Assembly: GCA_024636295.1 (NCBI GenBank)
Contig: JAGXHI010000061.1
Location: 214,020-278,019, forward strand
Source: Desulfuromonadales bacterium
Lineage (GTDB): Bacteria > Desulfobacterota > Desulfuromonadia > Desulfuromonadales > JAGXHI01
DNA length: 64,000 nucleotides
Direction of reading: 5' to 3'
The position numbers and the translations under genes are program-made. Under the pieces are notes generated by a model. That model made no database searches. It was not told the origin of the DNA and saw nothing but the letters and a program-made list of their open reading frames with translations. Of this stretch, positions 1-9,945 are shown piece by piece (position 1 is the first letter of the stretch; each line of letters begins with the position of its first letter).

Positions 1-759
1 ATCGGGCGAGGCAGAGCCAACCTCGAACTGGCCCTGGAGCTGGGGATCGTCGACCGCATCACCTCCAATCCGGGGGAAGGAGTCAGGGACGCCGATCTGG
101 TTTTTCTGGCGACTCCTGTTATGAGCCTCGAAGAGGTGACGGGACAGATTGCAGGACATCTGAAACCCGGCTCCGTCCTGACCGACGGCGGCAGCGTCAA
201 GGGGGAGGTCATCCGTCGCATCGAGCCGCTTCTGCCGGAAGGGGTTCATTTTGTCCCGGGACATCCTATCGCCGGAACCGAAAAAAGCGGCGCGGGCGCG
301 GCATTTTCCTCCTTGTACCGGAATCGAAGGTGCATTCTGACTCCCACCGCACGGACCGACAACAACGCACTGGATCTGGTGCGAAAGGTATGGGAGACCG
401 CCGGCAGCGAAGTCGTCGTTATGGATGTTGAAAAGCATGACCGTGTTCTGGCGGCCATCAGCCATCTTCCCCATATGGTGGCCTATGCCTTGGTAAACGC
501 CGTCGGATCGTATGATCGTTACGACGAAAATATCCTGGAGTATTCCGCCGGAGGATTCCGTGATTTTACCCGGATCGCTTCCTCCGACCCCACCATGTGG
601 CGTGATATCGCCATGACAAACAAGGTGGCACTGGTGGAGATGATGGAGCTTTTCGAGCGTTTTTTCGCCGAACTGAAGGAAGACGTCCGGCGGGGAGACG
701 GTGACAGCTTGTATGAATTTTTCTTCCGCTCCAAGAAGAACAGGGATGCCATTCTTTGA
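1..759 (+). CDS. tyrA: prephenate dehydrogenase, 5' truncated by window edge
   Basis: Frame is open from base 1 (IGRGRANLELALELGIVDRITS...VFLATPVMSLEEV) into the listed ORF; GHPIAGTEKSGAGAA and ISHLPHMVAYALV are TyrA-like motifs; directly upstream of aroA. Confidence 0.9.
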   Translation: MGRGRANLELALELGIVDRITSNPGEGVRDADLVFLATPVMSLEEVTGQIAGHLKPGSVLTDGGSVKGEVIRRIEPLLPEGVHFVPGHPIAGTEKSGAGAAFSSLYRNRRCILTPTARTDNNALDLVRKVWETAGSEVVVMDVEKHDRVLAAISHLPHMVAYALVNAVGSYDRYDENILEYSAGGFRDFTRIASSDPTMWRDIAMTNKVALVEMMELFERFFAELKEDVRRGDGDSLYEFFFRSKKNRDAIL

Positions 760-2087
760 AGAACCGAGGCATTAACCTAAAAACGGATTCCATGAATCAA
801 TTACAGACAAGCGTTGCTCCCGCCTCCAGGGTGGAGGGCGAAATCTCCGTTCCTGGAGATAAGTCCATTTCCCATCGCGCCGTGATGCTGGGATCCCTGG
901 CTGAAGGAATGACGGTGGTGCGGGGATTTCTTCACGGTGAGGACAACCGCGCCACTCTTGCGGCCTTCCGCAATATGGGCATTCCCATAGAGGAAAGCGC
1001 TGAGGGTGTTCTTAAAATTCACGGAAAGGGCCTGCACGGGCTTTCGGAGCCGGCAGACGTTATTGACTGCGGAAATTCAGGAACAACCATCCGGCTGATG
1101 ACCGGCCTGCTGGCGGGTCAGAAATTTTTTTCGGTTCTGACGGGCGATTCCTACTTGCGTAAGCGTCCCATGAAACGGGTGGTTCAACCTCTAGCCACCA
1201 TGGGCGCGCGAATCTGGGGAAGAAAGGATGGAGAATTCGCCCCTCTGGCGATCCGTGGCTGTGAGCTTGCATCTGCGGAGTACCACTCCCCCATTGCCAG
1301 TGCGCAGGTCAAATCCGCTCTTCTTTTTGCCGGACTGTACGCCGACGGCATAACGACGGTGCGGGAACCCCATCGCTCCCGAGATCACTCCGAGCGGATG
1401 CTGTCCTTGTTCGGAGCGGAGGTGCTCTCCTTCGAAGGCGGCGTCTCCCTTGCCGGGAATCCCCGCTTGCAGGGGCGGGAGGTGTTCGTGCCGGGGGATA
1501 TCTCCTCGGCGGCCTTTTTCATCGTCGCCGCACTGATCACACCCGGATCCGATCTGCGGATTCGCAATGTCGGGGTGAATCCGACCCGATGCGGAATTAT
1601 CGACCTCCTGCGAAGAATGGGTGCTTATATCGAGCTTGAAAATCTTCGGGAATTATCCGGAGAACCTGTGAGCGATCTGCATGTGAAGAGCAGCCCCCTT
1701 CGCGGAATCGAAATCGGCGGGGAAGACATCCCCAGGGCGATAGACGAACTTCCTGTCATCAGCGTTGCCGCCTCCCTTGCCGAAGGACGAACCGTCATCC
1801 GCGATGCCCGCGAACTGCGGGTGAAGGAAACCGACCGTATCGCTGCGATGAGCTCGGAACTGAACCGGATCGGTGGACGGGTGAAGGCTCTCGAGGACGG
1901 TATGATCATTGAGGGAGTTGAGCGTTTGAGCGGAGGCTCCGTCTCATCTCACGGCGACCATCGCATCGCCATGAGCCTTGCCGTGGCCGCATTGCGGGCA
2001 TCCTTGACCGTGTCCATTCAGGATACGGGATGCACAGCCACTTCCTTTCCGGATTTCTGGCATCTGCTGGAAAGAATCCGACAATAG
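756..2087 (+). CDS. aroA: 3-phosphoshikimate 1-carboxyvinyltransferase (EPSP synthase); true start may be the ATG at 792
   Basis: SRVEGEISVPGDKSISHRAVMLGSLAEG, DCGNSGTTIRLMTGLLAG, RVKETDRIAAM, DHRIAMSLAVAAL motifs. Confidence 0.97.
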   Translation: MKNRGINLKTDSMNQLQTSVAPASRVEGEISVPGDKSISHRAVMLGSLAEGMTVVRGFLHGEDNRATLAAFRNMGIPIEESAEGVLKIHGKGLHGLSEPADVIDCGNSGTTIRLMTGLLAGQKFFSVLTGDSYLRKRPMKRVVQPLATMGARIWGRKDGEFAPLAIRGCELASAEYHSPIASAQVKSALLFAGLYADGITTVREPHRSRDHSERMLSLFGAEVLSFEGGVSLAGNPRLQGREVFVPGDISSAAFFIVAALITPGSDLRIRNVGVNPTRCGIIDLLRRMGAYIELENLRELSGEPVSDLHVKSSPLRGIEIGGEDIPRAIDELPVISVAASLAEGRTVIRDARELRVKETDRIAAMSSELNRIGGRVKALEDGMIIEGVERLSGGSVSSHGDHRIAMSLAVAALRASLTVSIQDTGCTATSFPDFWHLLERIRQ

Positions 2088-2223
2088 ATCTTCCGTATGT
2101 TTGTCTTGAATTCTTGGTCCCATTTTGCAAATGCCTGAAATCCGATTGCATCTGCTGTTTTTCAGGTCGGGTTTATCGAAGGCCCATATGTAAACGGGTT
2201 ATTTTCCCGGAGGGTTTCACGTT

Positions 2224-2928
2224 GTGAATAATGAACCGATCATTGCCATAGACGGTCCTTCGGGAGCCGGTAAAAGCACCCTCAGTCGACGACTGGCCAG
2301 GGCTTTGTCTTATACATATATCGATACCGGGGCCATGTACAGATCTGTGGCGCTTGCCGCCCAGCGAGCCCGTATTGACCCGGATGATGATTCTTCTCTT
2401 GCAGAATTATGCGATACGATCCGTATCGAATTCGTACGCGGTGGTGAGAGCGATCGCGTGCTGCTCGATGGCGAAGACGTATCCTCCGAGATCCGTACAC
2501 CGGAAAACAGCCTTTTGACCTCCCGCATCTCCTCCCGTCTTCCAGTGCGTGAGGCCATGGTGCGCCTGCAGCGAGAGATGGGCGCCCGCGGAGCAGTCGT
2601 TCTCGAGGGAAGGGATATCGGGACGGTGGTTTTTCCCGAGGCCGATGTCAAATTTTTTCTCTCGGCCTCGGCGCGGGAAAGGGGCCGAAGGCGTTACGAG
2701 GAATTGAAGGCGAAGGGACTCGAGGTGGATCTGGATCAAACCATTGCCGAGGTCGAGGCCCGCGATGCAGCGGACAGCGCCCGCGAGCATGCCCCCCTCC
2801 TTATGGCTGCAGACGCTTTCGACATCGACACAACCCAGAAGAATATTGAAGAGGTTCTGGAAGAGATGCTGCACGTGGTGGAAGCGAAAAGGCTGTCGGC
2901 GGCGCAGTTCAAGAGGAATGGGCCTTGA
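2224..2928 (+). CDS. cmk: (d)CMP kinase
   Basis: IAIDGPSGAGKSTLSRRLA, YIDTGAMYR, EGRDIGTVVFPEADVKFFLSAS motifs. Confidence 0.96.
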   Translation: MNNEPIIAIDGPSGAGKSTLSRRLARALSYTYIDTGAMYRSVALAAQRARIDPDDDSSLAELCDTIRIEFVRGGESDRVLLDGEDVSSEIRTPENSLLTSRISSRLPVREAMVRLQREMGARGAVVLEGRDIGTVVFPEADVKFFLSASARERGRRRYEELKAKGLEVDLDQTIAEVEARDAADSAREHAPLLMAADAFDIDTTQKNIEEVLEEMLHVVEAKRLSAAQFKRNGP

Positions 2929-3764
2929 AAATCATTCGCGCCTCCAGTGCAGGATTCTGTTTCGGCGTAAGACGGGCCTTCAGCCTGGCCTTTGAGGCCG
3001 CAGATCGCTATTCGCCTGTTTATTCACTGGGTCCTCTGATCCATTCGCCTCAAGTGGTAAAACGGCTGCAGGAGAGGGGAGTAGAGGTGGTCGAGGATGT
3101 AGACGGCTTGTCCGAAGGGGTGGTCATTGTGAGATCCCATGGCGTAACGGCGGAGAAAATGGAGGAGATCCTTGCCAGCGCCATGGATGTTGTGGACGCC
3201 ACCTGCCCCTTTGTTAAGAAAGCACAGGAATATGCCGCAATGCTGAGAAATGAGGGTTATTCTGTGGTGCTGGTCGGAGAGAAGGATCATCCGGAGGTCC
3301 AGGGCATCATTTCCTATGCGGAGAACGGGAACGTCTATGTTGTTGCCGATTTTAAGGAAGCCAGTTCCCTGCCCCGAAAAAGAAAAATGGGAATTGTGGC
3401 ACAGACGACCCAGTCCTATGAAAATCTGCGTCAGATTGTCGATGTCTGCCTGGAGAAAAGCCTGGAGCTGAGAGTTTTCAATACCATCTGCGATGCCACA
3501 TCCATTAGGCAGGAAGAGGCCCGTAGCATAGCCAGAAGATCCGATATGGTTCTGATCGTCGGCGGCTTCAACAGCGCCAATACAACACGTCTTGCACAGA
3601 TCTGCAGGGAGATTCAGCCTCATTCCCAGCATGTGGAAACGGCCGATCAAATTGATCCGGAATGGTTTGAGGGAGTGGAGGTTCTCGGAATTACCGCCGG
3701 GGCTTCGACTCCCGCCTGGATCATCGATGAAATCCTGGAAAAGGTTGAGAAATTGAAAAAATAA
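2925..3764 (+). CDS. ispH: 4-hydroxy-3-methylbut-2-enyl diphosphate reductase
   Basis: AGFCFGVRRAFSLA, VRSHGV, DATCPFVKK, TAGASTPAWIIDEI motifs; 4-bp overlap with cmk. Confidence 0.96.
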   Translation: MKIIRASSAGFCFGVRRAFSLAFEAADRYSPVYSLGPLIHSPQVVKRLQERGVEVVEDVDGLSEGVVIVRSHGVTAEKMEEILASAMDVVDATCPFVKKAQEYAAMLRNEGYSVVLVGEKDHPEVQGIISYAENGNVYVVADFKEASSLPRKRKMGIVAQTTQSYENLRQIVDVCLEKSLELRVFNTICDATSIRQEEARSIARRSDMVLIVGGFNSANTTRLAQICREIQPHSQHVETADQIDPEWFEGVEVLGITAGASTPAWIIDEILEKVEKLKK

Positions 3765-3804
3765 AAATTTGTTTTTTTAATATCTTTATGATATCGTCCC
3801 CTTT

Positions 3805-3838
3805 CATGACTGCGAAGTCATGCTGTCGAAATCGACAG
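3805..3838 (+). promoter_or_regulatory. two consecutive hairpins in the rpsA leader
   Basis: CATGAC-tgcgaa-GTCATG (3805-3822) immediately followed by CTGTCG-aaat-CGACAG (3823-3838), 25 bp before the rpsA ATG. Confidence 0.6.
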
Positions 3839-3863
3839 GAAATCAGCTAGGGGGTAGTACTTA

Positions 3864-5624
3864 ATGGCAGAAGAGAGGAAACTCAACACCGAAGAGAATC
3901 AGGAGGAGACTAACGACTTCCTGGAAGATGAAGTAAGCTTCAGCGAACTCTTCGAAAGCAGTATCAAAGAACTGAACGTCGGTGATGTCGTAGAAGGCAC
4001 CATCGTTCAGGTCAATCCGGATTCGGTCATCGTTGATGTCGGATACAAATCGGAAGGGCAGATCCCTATCAGCGAATTCGACCACGAAGGTGGAAAGCCT
4101 CAGGTGAAGGTCGGTGATGTGATCGATGTTCTTTTCGAGGGGACGGAAAGTGATAACGGGTTGGTCGGCTTGTCCAAAGAGAAAGCCGACCGACAGAAGG
4201 TCTGGAATGCCCTGGAAGAGGATTCCGTGGTTGAGGGCCGTATTGTCTCCCGTATCAAGGGCGGTCTTTCAGTGGACATTGGCGTTACCGCCTTTCTCCC
4301 CGGATCTCAGGTGGATCTTCGGCCCGTCCGTAATCTGGACAAACTGATCGGAGAGACCCTCGAATTTCGGATTATCAAGCTGAACAAGAGGCGGGGCAAC
4401 ATCGTTCTCTCACGAAGGGTTCTCCTTGAAGATGAACGAGAGAATCTTCGTTCTGACACTCTCAAAACCATCGAAGAAGGTCAGGTCGCAGAGGGTGTGG
4501 TTAAAAATCTCACCGATTACGGCGCTTTTATCGATCTGGGCGGAATCGACGGACTTCTGCATATCACCGATATGTCCTGGGGACGCGTTAATCATCCATC
4601 GGACATCCTCGCTGTTGGGGACAAGGTGAATGTCAAGGTTCTTAAATTCGACCGCGAAAGAGAGCGGGTATCATTGGGTCTGAAGCAGATTACGCCCGAT
4701 CCTTGGCTCTCCGTGGAAGAAAAATTTCCAGTCGGATCTCGTGTCCAGGGGAAGATCGTCAGCCTCACCGATTATGGCGCTTTTGTGGAACTCGAAGAAG
4801 GGGTCGAAGGGCTCATTCATATTTCCGAAATGAGCTGGACCAAGCGAATCAAGCACCCCAACAAGATTCTCAATATTGGAGATGAGGTCGAGTCGGTCGT
4901 GCTGGCCCTGGACATTTCCAACCGACGCATTTCTCTGGGACTGAAGCAGATTGAAACCAACCCATGGGAAGTGATCGGCGAGAAATTCCCCGTAGGCACC
5001 ATCATTGAGGGACAGATAAAAAATATCACCGATTTCGGTGTTTTCGTCGGTGTTGACGAGGGGATAGACGGGTTGGTACATATATCTGATCTTTCCTGGA
5101 CCAAACGGGTAAAACATCCCTCTGAATTATACAAGAAGGGTGATACCGTCAGGGCTGTCGTTCTGAATATCGATCGTGAAAATGAGCGTTTCAGTCTCGG
5201 CATCAAGCAGCTGACTCCCGATCCCTGGCAAACGATTCCCGAACGCTATGCTCCCGGAACCATCGTCCGTGGGCCGGTTACTTCGGTTACGGATTTCGGT
5301 ATTTTTCTGGAAGTCGAGGAAGGAATCGAAGGGCTGATTCACGTTTCCGAGATCAGCAAGGAGAAGATCGATACACCGAAGAGTTTTGCCAAAGTCGGCG
5401 ATGAACTTGAAGCCGTGGTTCTGAGCGTAGATACCGCCGAGCGCAAGATCGCTCTTTCGATCAAGCACCTGGCCGACCAGAAGGATAAAGCAGAAGTGGA
5501 TGCTTTCCTTGGGGCGCAGAAGAAGGCAACCTCCAGCTTCGGCGATCTCCTTCAAGGAGCCTTGGGTAAAAAGGATTCCCGGGAAGAGTCGGAAAAAAGT
5601 GAAAGTGAAGAAGAAACCGACTGA
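3864..5624 (+). CDS. rpsA: 30S ribosomal protein S1
   Basis: 586 aa with repeated S1 domains (GxVxxITDYGAFVDLxxxxGLxHISDMSW); located after ispH. Confidence 0.97.
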   Translation: MAEERKLNTEENQEETNDFLEDEVSFSELFESSIKELNVGDVVEGTIVQVNPDSVIVDVGYKSEGQIPISEFDHEGGKPQVKVGDVIDVLFEGTESDNGLVGLSKEKADRQKVWNALEEDSVVEGRIVSRIKGGLSVDIGVTAFLPGSQVDLRPVRNLDKLIGETLEFRIIKLNKRRGNIVLSRRVLLEDERENLRSDTLKTIEEGQVAEGVVKNLTDYGAFIDLGGIDGLLHITDMSWGRVNHPSDILAVGDKVNVKVLKFDRERERVSLGLKQITPDPWLSVEEKFPVGSRVQGKIVSLTDYGAFVELEEGVEGLIHISEMSWTKRIKHPNKILNIGDEVESVVLALDISNRRISLGLKQIETNPWEVIGEKFPVGTIIEGQIKNITDFGVFVGVDEGIDGLVHISDLSWTKRVKHPSELYKKGDTVRAVVLNIDRENERFSLGIKQLTPDPWQTIPERYAPGTIVRGPVTSVTDFGIFLEVEEGIEGLIHVSEISKEKIDTPKSFAKVGDELEAVVLSVDTAERKIALSIKHLADQKDKAEVDAFLGAQKKATSSFGDLLQGALGKKDSREESEKSESEEETD

Positions 5625-5648
5625 ATTGTTCCATTTCGTTCAAGCTAA

Positions 5649-5679
5649 CGCCCTCGCGGAAGAATATTCCGCGGGGGCG
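5649..5679 (+). terminator. strong hairpin after rpsA (terminator or processing structure)
   Basis: CGCCCTCGCGGAA-gaata-TTCCGCGGGGGCG; only a weak T tract follows. Confidence 0.5.
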
Positions 5680-5687
5680 ATATTTGC

Positions 5688-6590
5688 ATGGGGCTCCCGA
5701 TGAAGAGAAGGCCATTTCTGATGGCGCTGCTCACCTTGGGAGCCATTTTTCTTGTCTTTGCAGGGCTGATCTGGATCGTGACGGCCTTTACGGGTAGGGG
5801 CTTGTTTCTCCCCTCGGGTGAGAAGGTCGGGATCATTGAGATCAACGGCGTTATCGCTTCGTCACGAAAGCCGATCGAGCAACTTCTCGAATTCCGCGAG
5901 GACTCTACCATTAAGGCTATTGTTCTTCGCGTCGATTCCCCAGGCGGAGGCGTCGGACCTTCGCAGGAAATCCACCGTGAGGTGATCAAAACGGCAGAAG
6001 TAAAACCTGTTGTGGCTTCCATGGGAGCTGTGGCCGCCTCTGGAGGGTATTACGTAATTGCGCCTGCTCAGCGTATCCTGGCCAATCCTGGCACCATCAC
6101 CGGAAGCATCGGCGTCATCATGGAATTCGCCAATGTTCGCGAACTCCTTCAAAAAATCGGTGTCGAGAGCGAAGTGATCAAGAGTGGAAAGCATAAGGAT
6201 ATAGGCTCTCCGATTCGCGCTTTGACCAAGGAGGATCGGAAGATATTGCAGGACCTGATTGAAGATGTTCACCTGCAGTTCGTAACCGCTGTCTCTGAAG
6301 GGCGGGGAATGAAGGTGGAGGAAGTCAAGACTTTTGCTGATGGAAGGATTTTCACCGGTCGTCAGGCACTGGAACTCGGATTGGTGGATGAGCTTGGCAA
6401 TTTACAGGATGCAGTGAAGGTCGGGGCGGACCTTGCCGGCATAAGAGGGGAACCCCAGGTGGTACGTCCCCGAGAGGAAAAACCTGGAATTCTTGAATAT
6501 CTGATTAGTGCAGCGGTCGGTCGATTGCCGTTCGGCCGCAGTGATCTATCATTGGGAGGTCTTCAATTTTTATGGTCTGGATTCGACTAG
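5688..6590 (+). CDS. sppA: signal peptide peptidase SppA (start may be 5700)
   Basis: N-terminal TM segment; LRVDSPGGGVGPSQEI and MGAVAASGGYYVIAPA serine peptidase motifs. Confidence 0.93.
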   Translation: MGLPMKRRPFLMALLTLGAIFLVFAGLIWIVTAFTGRGLFLPSGEKVGIIEINGVIASSRKPIEQLLEFREDSTIKAIVLRVDSPGGGVGPSQEIHREVIKTAEVKPVVASMGAVAASGGYYVIAPAQRILANPGTITGSIGVIMEFANVRELLQKIGVESEVIKSGKHKDIGSPIRALTKEDRKILQDLIEDVHLQFVTAVSEGRGMKVEEVKTFADGRIFTGRQALELGLVDELGNLQDAVKVGADLAGIRGEPQVVRPREEKPGILEYLISAAVGRLPFGRSDLSLGGLQFLWSGFD

Positions 6591-6596
6591 GAGGAC

Positions 6597-6887
6597 ATGG
6601 CTATGACCAAGAGTCAACTGATTGAGAGGCTGTCGTTTGAAAGCGGAACTCTGAACAAGAAAGAGGCGGAACTGATTGTCAATACCATTTTTGACAGCAT
6701 CGGCAGCGCACTCAAAGGTGGTGGAAGGGTAGAAATCCGAGGATTCGGGTCATTCAGTATTCGCAACCGGGACGGCCGCGAGGCCAGAAACCCCAAGAGT
6801 GGAGCACTGGTCAAAATCCCTTCCAAAAAGACACCTTTTTTCAAGACGGGAAAAGAGCTGCGGGAGCGCGTGAACAATGGCGGGTAG
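6597..6887 (+). CDS. ihfB: integration host factor beta / HU-family DNA-binding protein
   Basis: MTKSQLIERL...GRVEIRGFGSFSIRNRDGREARNPKSG; adjacent to rpsA/sppA. Confidence 0.88.
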   Translation: MAMTKSQLIERLSFESGTLNKKEAELIVNTIFDSIGSALKGGGRVEIRGFGSFSIRNRDGREARNPKSGALVKIPSKKTPFFKTGKELRERVNNGG

Positions 6888-6937
6888 TGGATTGTCGTCA
6901 ACTTTTTGATAATGTGGTGGCGGCGGTTTAATAAAGA

Positions 6938-6966
6938 AAAGGCTCCGGTTTCCCGGGGCCTTTAAT
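6938..6966 (+). terminator. rho-independent terminator after ihfB
   Basis: AAAGGCTCCGG-TTTC-CCGGGGCCTTT stem with one T:G pair. Confidence 0.7.
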
Positions 6967-7167
6967 CATGATGGGCTGGCATTGCGCTCCGCTTCCTGTC
7001 AATGTGGAACCCTACTCAAAAGCTCCCGGAGACTTTATTCATCGGTGTAGCGATCTTTCGGATTCCCTTCATGACCGAATCTCCCTGGGAGGGGATGCAT
7101 GTTTTTCAGGAGATGCGCGATGCCAGTTGCACCATATCCGGGATATCGACCGTTTTCTTGAAATTCT

Positions 7168-7350
7168 GGCCGTGAAACTTTAAATCGGCCTCTGAAATCC
7201 GTTTCAGGCGTCCCGTTCGAGGACGGGCAGGCACACCGCGAATTTGACCAAAGCCTTGTCGCATTAATGGTTGGCCGGATCTTCAAGGTACGCGTCGATA
7301 TCCCAGAAAAACTTTTCAAAGAACGTTAGTTGTCGTTAATGGTATGCTAC
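7168..7350 (-). pseudogene. possible decayed coding remnant
   Basis: Minus-strand frame reads VAYH*RQLTFFEKFFWDIDAYLEDPANH*CDKALVKFAVCLPVLERDA*, protein-like composition broken by several stops. Confidence 0.25.
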
Positions 7351-7478
7351 CATATCCTGACTCTCTGTCAAAGGCAAAAGAGACTTCCGGATATTTTTCA
7401 GGAAGGGCGATTTCCGTTCTGCGGTTTTTCCGGAACCTTTCTGATTTCTGTGCCGGAATGGGGCGCACCTGAAGGAAT

Positions 7479-8423
7479 ATGTCAGGAAAAGTAATTCGAC
7501 TCAAGGCAGGTCCGGAAGATTCGGGTTTACGCCTGGACCAGTATATCTCCTCCCGAACCGGGGAATTGTCGCGAACTCTTCTTCGCAAAATAATTGATAT
7601 CGGGGGAGTACATGTTGGAGGGAGGCGTGTTCGTCGCTGCTCCCAACATGTCCGTCCAGGGGAGTCGGTTGAAATTTACCTCGATGGACTTCCTCTTGAG
7701 CCCTTTGTACTCCACGAGTCCCGCATCGTTTATCGGGACAAATACCTTCTGGCGATCGACAAACCCTCGGGTGTCGAAACTCAGCCCACTCCCGCTCGAT
7801 ACAAAGGCACGGTGTACGATGCCGTTTTAAATTATCTGAAAGATCCCTTTCGTCCTCTTGATCGGCCTGCTCTTGGAATGGTCCAACGCCTTGACAGGGA
7901 GACGTCGGGCATCATGGTTTTTTCCATCCATCCCAAGTCTCACCGTGGCCTGTCAGACGCATTCTCCGATCGCGAGGTGATTAAATCATACCTCACCATG
8001 GTGCATGGCCGTCCGGCTGAGGTTCAGGGTGAAATCCGCTCTTTTCTCGCACGTCGCCGCGCTTCCAATCGGATGAAATCGGTTCTTCGCGGAGGAAAGG
8101 CGGCCGTTACGCGATATAGGGTTTTGGAATTCTTTGAGGCGGCTGCGCTGCTCGAGGTGGATATCCTTACGGGACGAACACATCAGATCCGGATTCATTT
8201 CGCAGAGCAGGGGCATCCGGTGCTGGGGGATGATAAGTATGGGGCCATCTCTCATCCAGCGCAGAATATTCATCGCCTGATGCTTCATGCATGTCGTTTG
8301 AGGTTAACTCACCCGGTCAGCGGTCGGGTTTTAGATCTGAAGGTTCCTCTTCCCCCGGATTTTTCCGCTGCTCTGGACATCTATCGTAAAAAATCCGAAT
8401 GCCACGGCGCCATTGCGGATTAA
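7479..8423 (+). CDS. RluA-family pseudouridine synthase with S4 domain
   Basis: GLRLDQYISSRTGELSRTLLRKII, GMVQRLDRETSGIMVFSI (HRLD-like), LTGRTHQIRIHFAEQGHPVLGD. Confidence 0.93.
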   Translation: MSGKVIRLKAGPEDSGLRLDQYISSRTGELSRTLLRKIIDIGGVHVGGRRVRRCSQHVRPGESVEIYLDGLPLEPFVLHESRIVYRDKYLLAIDKPSGVETQPTPARYKGTVYDAVLNYLKDPFRPLDRPALGMVQRLDRETSGIMVFSIHPKSHRGLSDAFSDREVIKSYLTMVHGRPAEVQGEIRSFLARRRASNRMKSVLRGGKAAVTRYRVLEFFEAAALLEVDILTGRTHQIRIHFAEQGHPVLGDDKYGAISHPAQNIHRLMLHACRLRLTHPVSGRVLDLKVPLPPDFSAALDIYRKKSECHGAIAD

Positions 8424-8456
8424 AAATTTCCTGTTCTTCTGCACTGAGGGCTTTCC

Positions 8457-9230
8457 ATGCTGACATATCCGCACATTGATCCTGTCATTTTTCGCATCGG
8501 ACCTCTGGCCGTTCGCTGGTACGGCCTTATGTATCTTCTTGGATTTGCCTGCGCTTATTTCATCATCCGCTACCTTGCAAAACTCCGGGATCTGCCGCTA
8601 AAGACCGAAGGCATCTCCGATCTGCTTTTCTATGGAATTATCGGCGTTGTTCTAGGGGGCCGGTTGGGGTATGTTCTTTTTTACAACCCTGCTTATTATA
8701 TTCGGCATCCTCTCCATGCATTCGCCGTCTGGGAAGGCGGAATGAGCTTTCATGGGGGGCTGCTCGGTGTAATTGTGGCAGCCCTGATTTTCTGTCTCAG
8801 GCGAAATCTTCCGATACTTCTCACGGGAGACATTCTTGTTACCTCGGCCACGGTGGGGCTTGGACTCGGCAGATTGGGTAATTTCCTCAATGCCGAGCTC
8901 TGGGGGAGAGTGACCGAGGTTCCCTGGGGCATTGTCTTTCCGGGTGCCGGTCCCGAACCCAGACATCCCAGCCAACTGTATGAGGCTTTTCTGGAAGGAC
9001 CTGTTCTCCTGGGCCTTTTATGGCTGCTGCATCGGCGAAGGGTAACTGCCGGGATTCCCTTTTTCGTTTTTTTTCTCGCGTACGGAATCTTCCGATTTTC
9101 CGTCGAATTTTTTCGCCAACCCGATGCACACCTCGGTTTTCTGTGGGGCGGAGCCACCATGGGTCAATTATTGTCCCTCCCCATGATTCTCTTCGGTCTG
9201 GTCGGTTTGTACATCAGGATTCGGAGTTGA
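8457..9230 (+). CDS. lgt: prolipoprotein diacylglyceryl transferase
   Basis: GPLAVRWYGLMYLLGF, GGRLGYVLFYNPAYY, GRLGNFLNAELWGRVTEVPWGIVFP, RHPSQLYEA motifs. Confidence 0.96.
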   Translation: MLTYPHIDPVIFRIGPLAVRWYGLMYLLGFACAYFIIRYLAKLRDLPLKTEGISDLLFYGIIGVVLGGRLGYVLFYNPAYYIRHPLHAFAVWEGGMSFHGGLLGVIVAALIFCLRRNLPILLTGDILVTSATVGLGLGRLGNFLNAELWGRVTEVPWGIVFPGAGPEPRHPSQLYEAFLEGPVLLGLLWLLHRRRVTAGIPFFVFFLAYGIFRFSVEFFRQPDAHLGFLWGGATMGQLLSLPMILFGLVGLYIRIRS

Positions 9231-9231
9231 T

Positions 9232-9849
9232 ATGAAGGATATTCGGGGGATTGTTTACGACTGCGACGGAGTTTTGTTTCAGAGCCAAAAGGCGAATCTT
9301 GCCTACTATAATGCCATTCTTGAACATTTTGGTGAGCCTGAGGTCCGGTCCCGAGACAAGGAAAAAGCCCTGCTGTGCCACACGGCGGCGAGCCCCCAGG
9401 TTTTGGCGACACTGATGGGCTCCGAACGGGTGAAAGAGGCGCTTACGTTTGCAGGAAATCTGGACTATCGCAGGTTTATCCCCTATATGTCGCCCGAACC
9501 GGGCCTCACCCAGGCGCTTGAACTCCTCTCCGCCCACTTCCCCCTGGCTATCGCTACCAACCGGGGAAACAGCATGTCGGAGATTTTGGCTCATTTTGGC
9601 ATTGAAGGCTACTTTCGTGCGGTGGTCACCAGCCGGGACGTAGTCCGTCCCAAACCATATCCGGACATGCTGCTGCTGGCAGCCGAAAAACTCGGGGTGG
9701 CGACTGAAAATCTGTTGTTCGTGGGAGATTCGGAGCTTGACCGAAGAGCCGCCCGGGCAGCGGGGATTCTCTTTGCAGCCTACGGGCGTGGCGTCAGGGG
9801 GGAGTTTGCAATCTACTCCCACCAGGAATTGACGGAATTCTTTTTTTGA
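9232..9849 (+). CDS. HAD-family phosphatase
   Basis: VYDCDGVLF, ATNRGNS, PKPYPDMLLLAAEKLG, FVGDSELDRRAARAAG motifs. Confidence 0.88.
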   Translation: MKDIRGIVYDCDGVLFQSQKANLAYYNAILEHFGEPEVRSRDKEKALLCHTAASPQVLATLMGSERVKEALTFAGNLDYRRFIPYMSPEPGLTQALELLSAHFPLAIATNRGNSMSEILAHFGIEGYFRAVVTSRDVVRPKPYPDMLLLAAEKLGVATENLLFVGDSELDRRAARAAGILFAAYGRGVRGEFAIYSHQELTEFFF

Positions 9850-9945
9850 AAAGGATAATGGCCGACTGTTCGGCATCTTCAAATTTTTTCACTTGGGATT
9901 GCAACCACTGTCTCCGCTTTTCACTATAAACAGAGGAATTGCACC

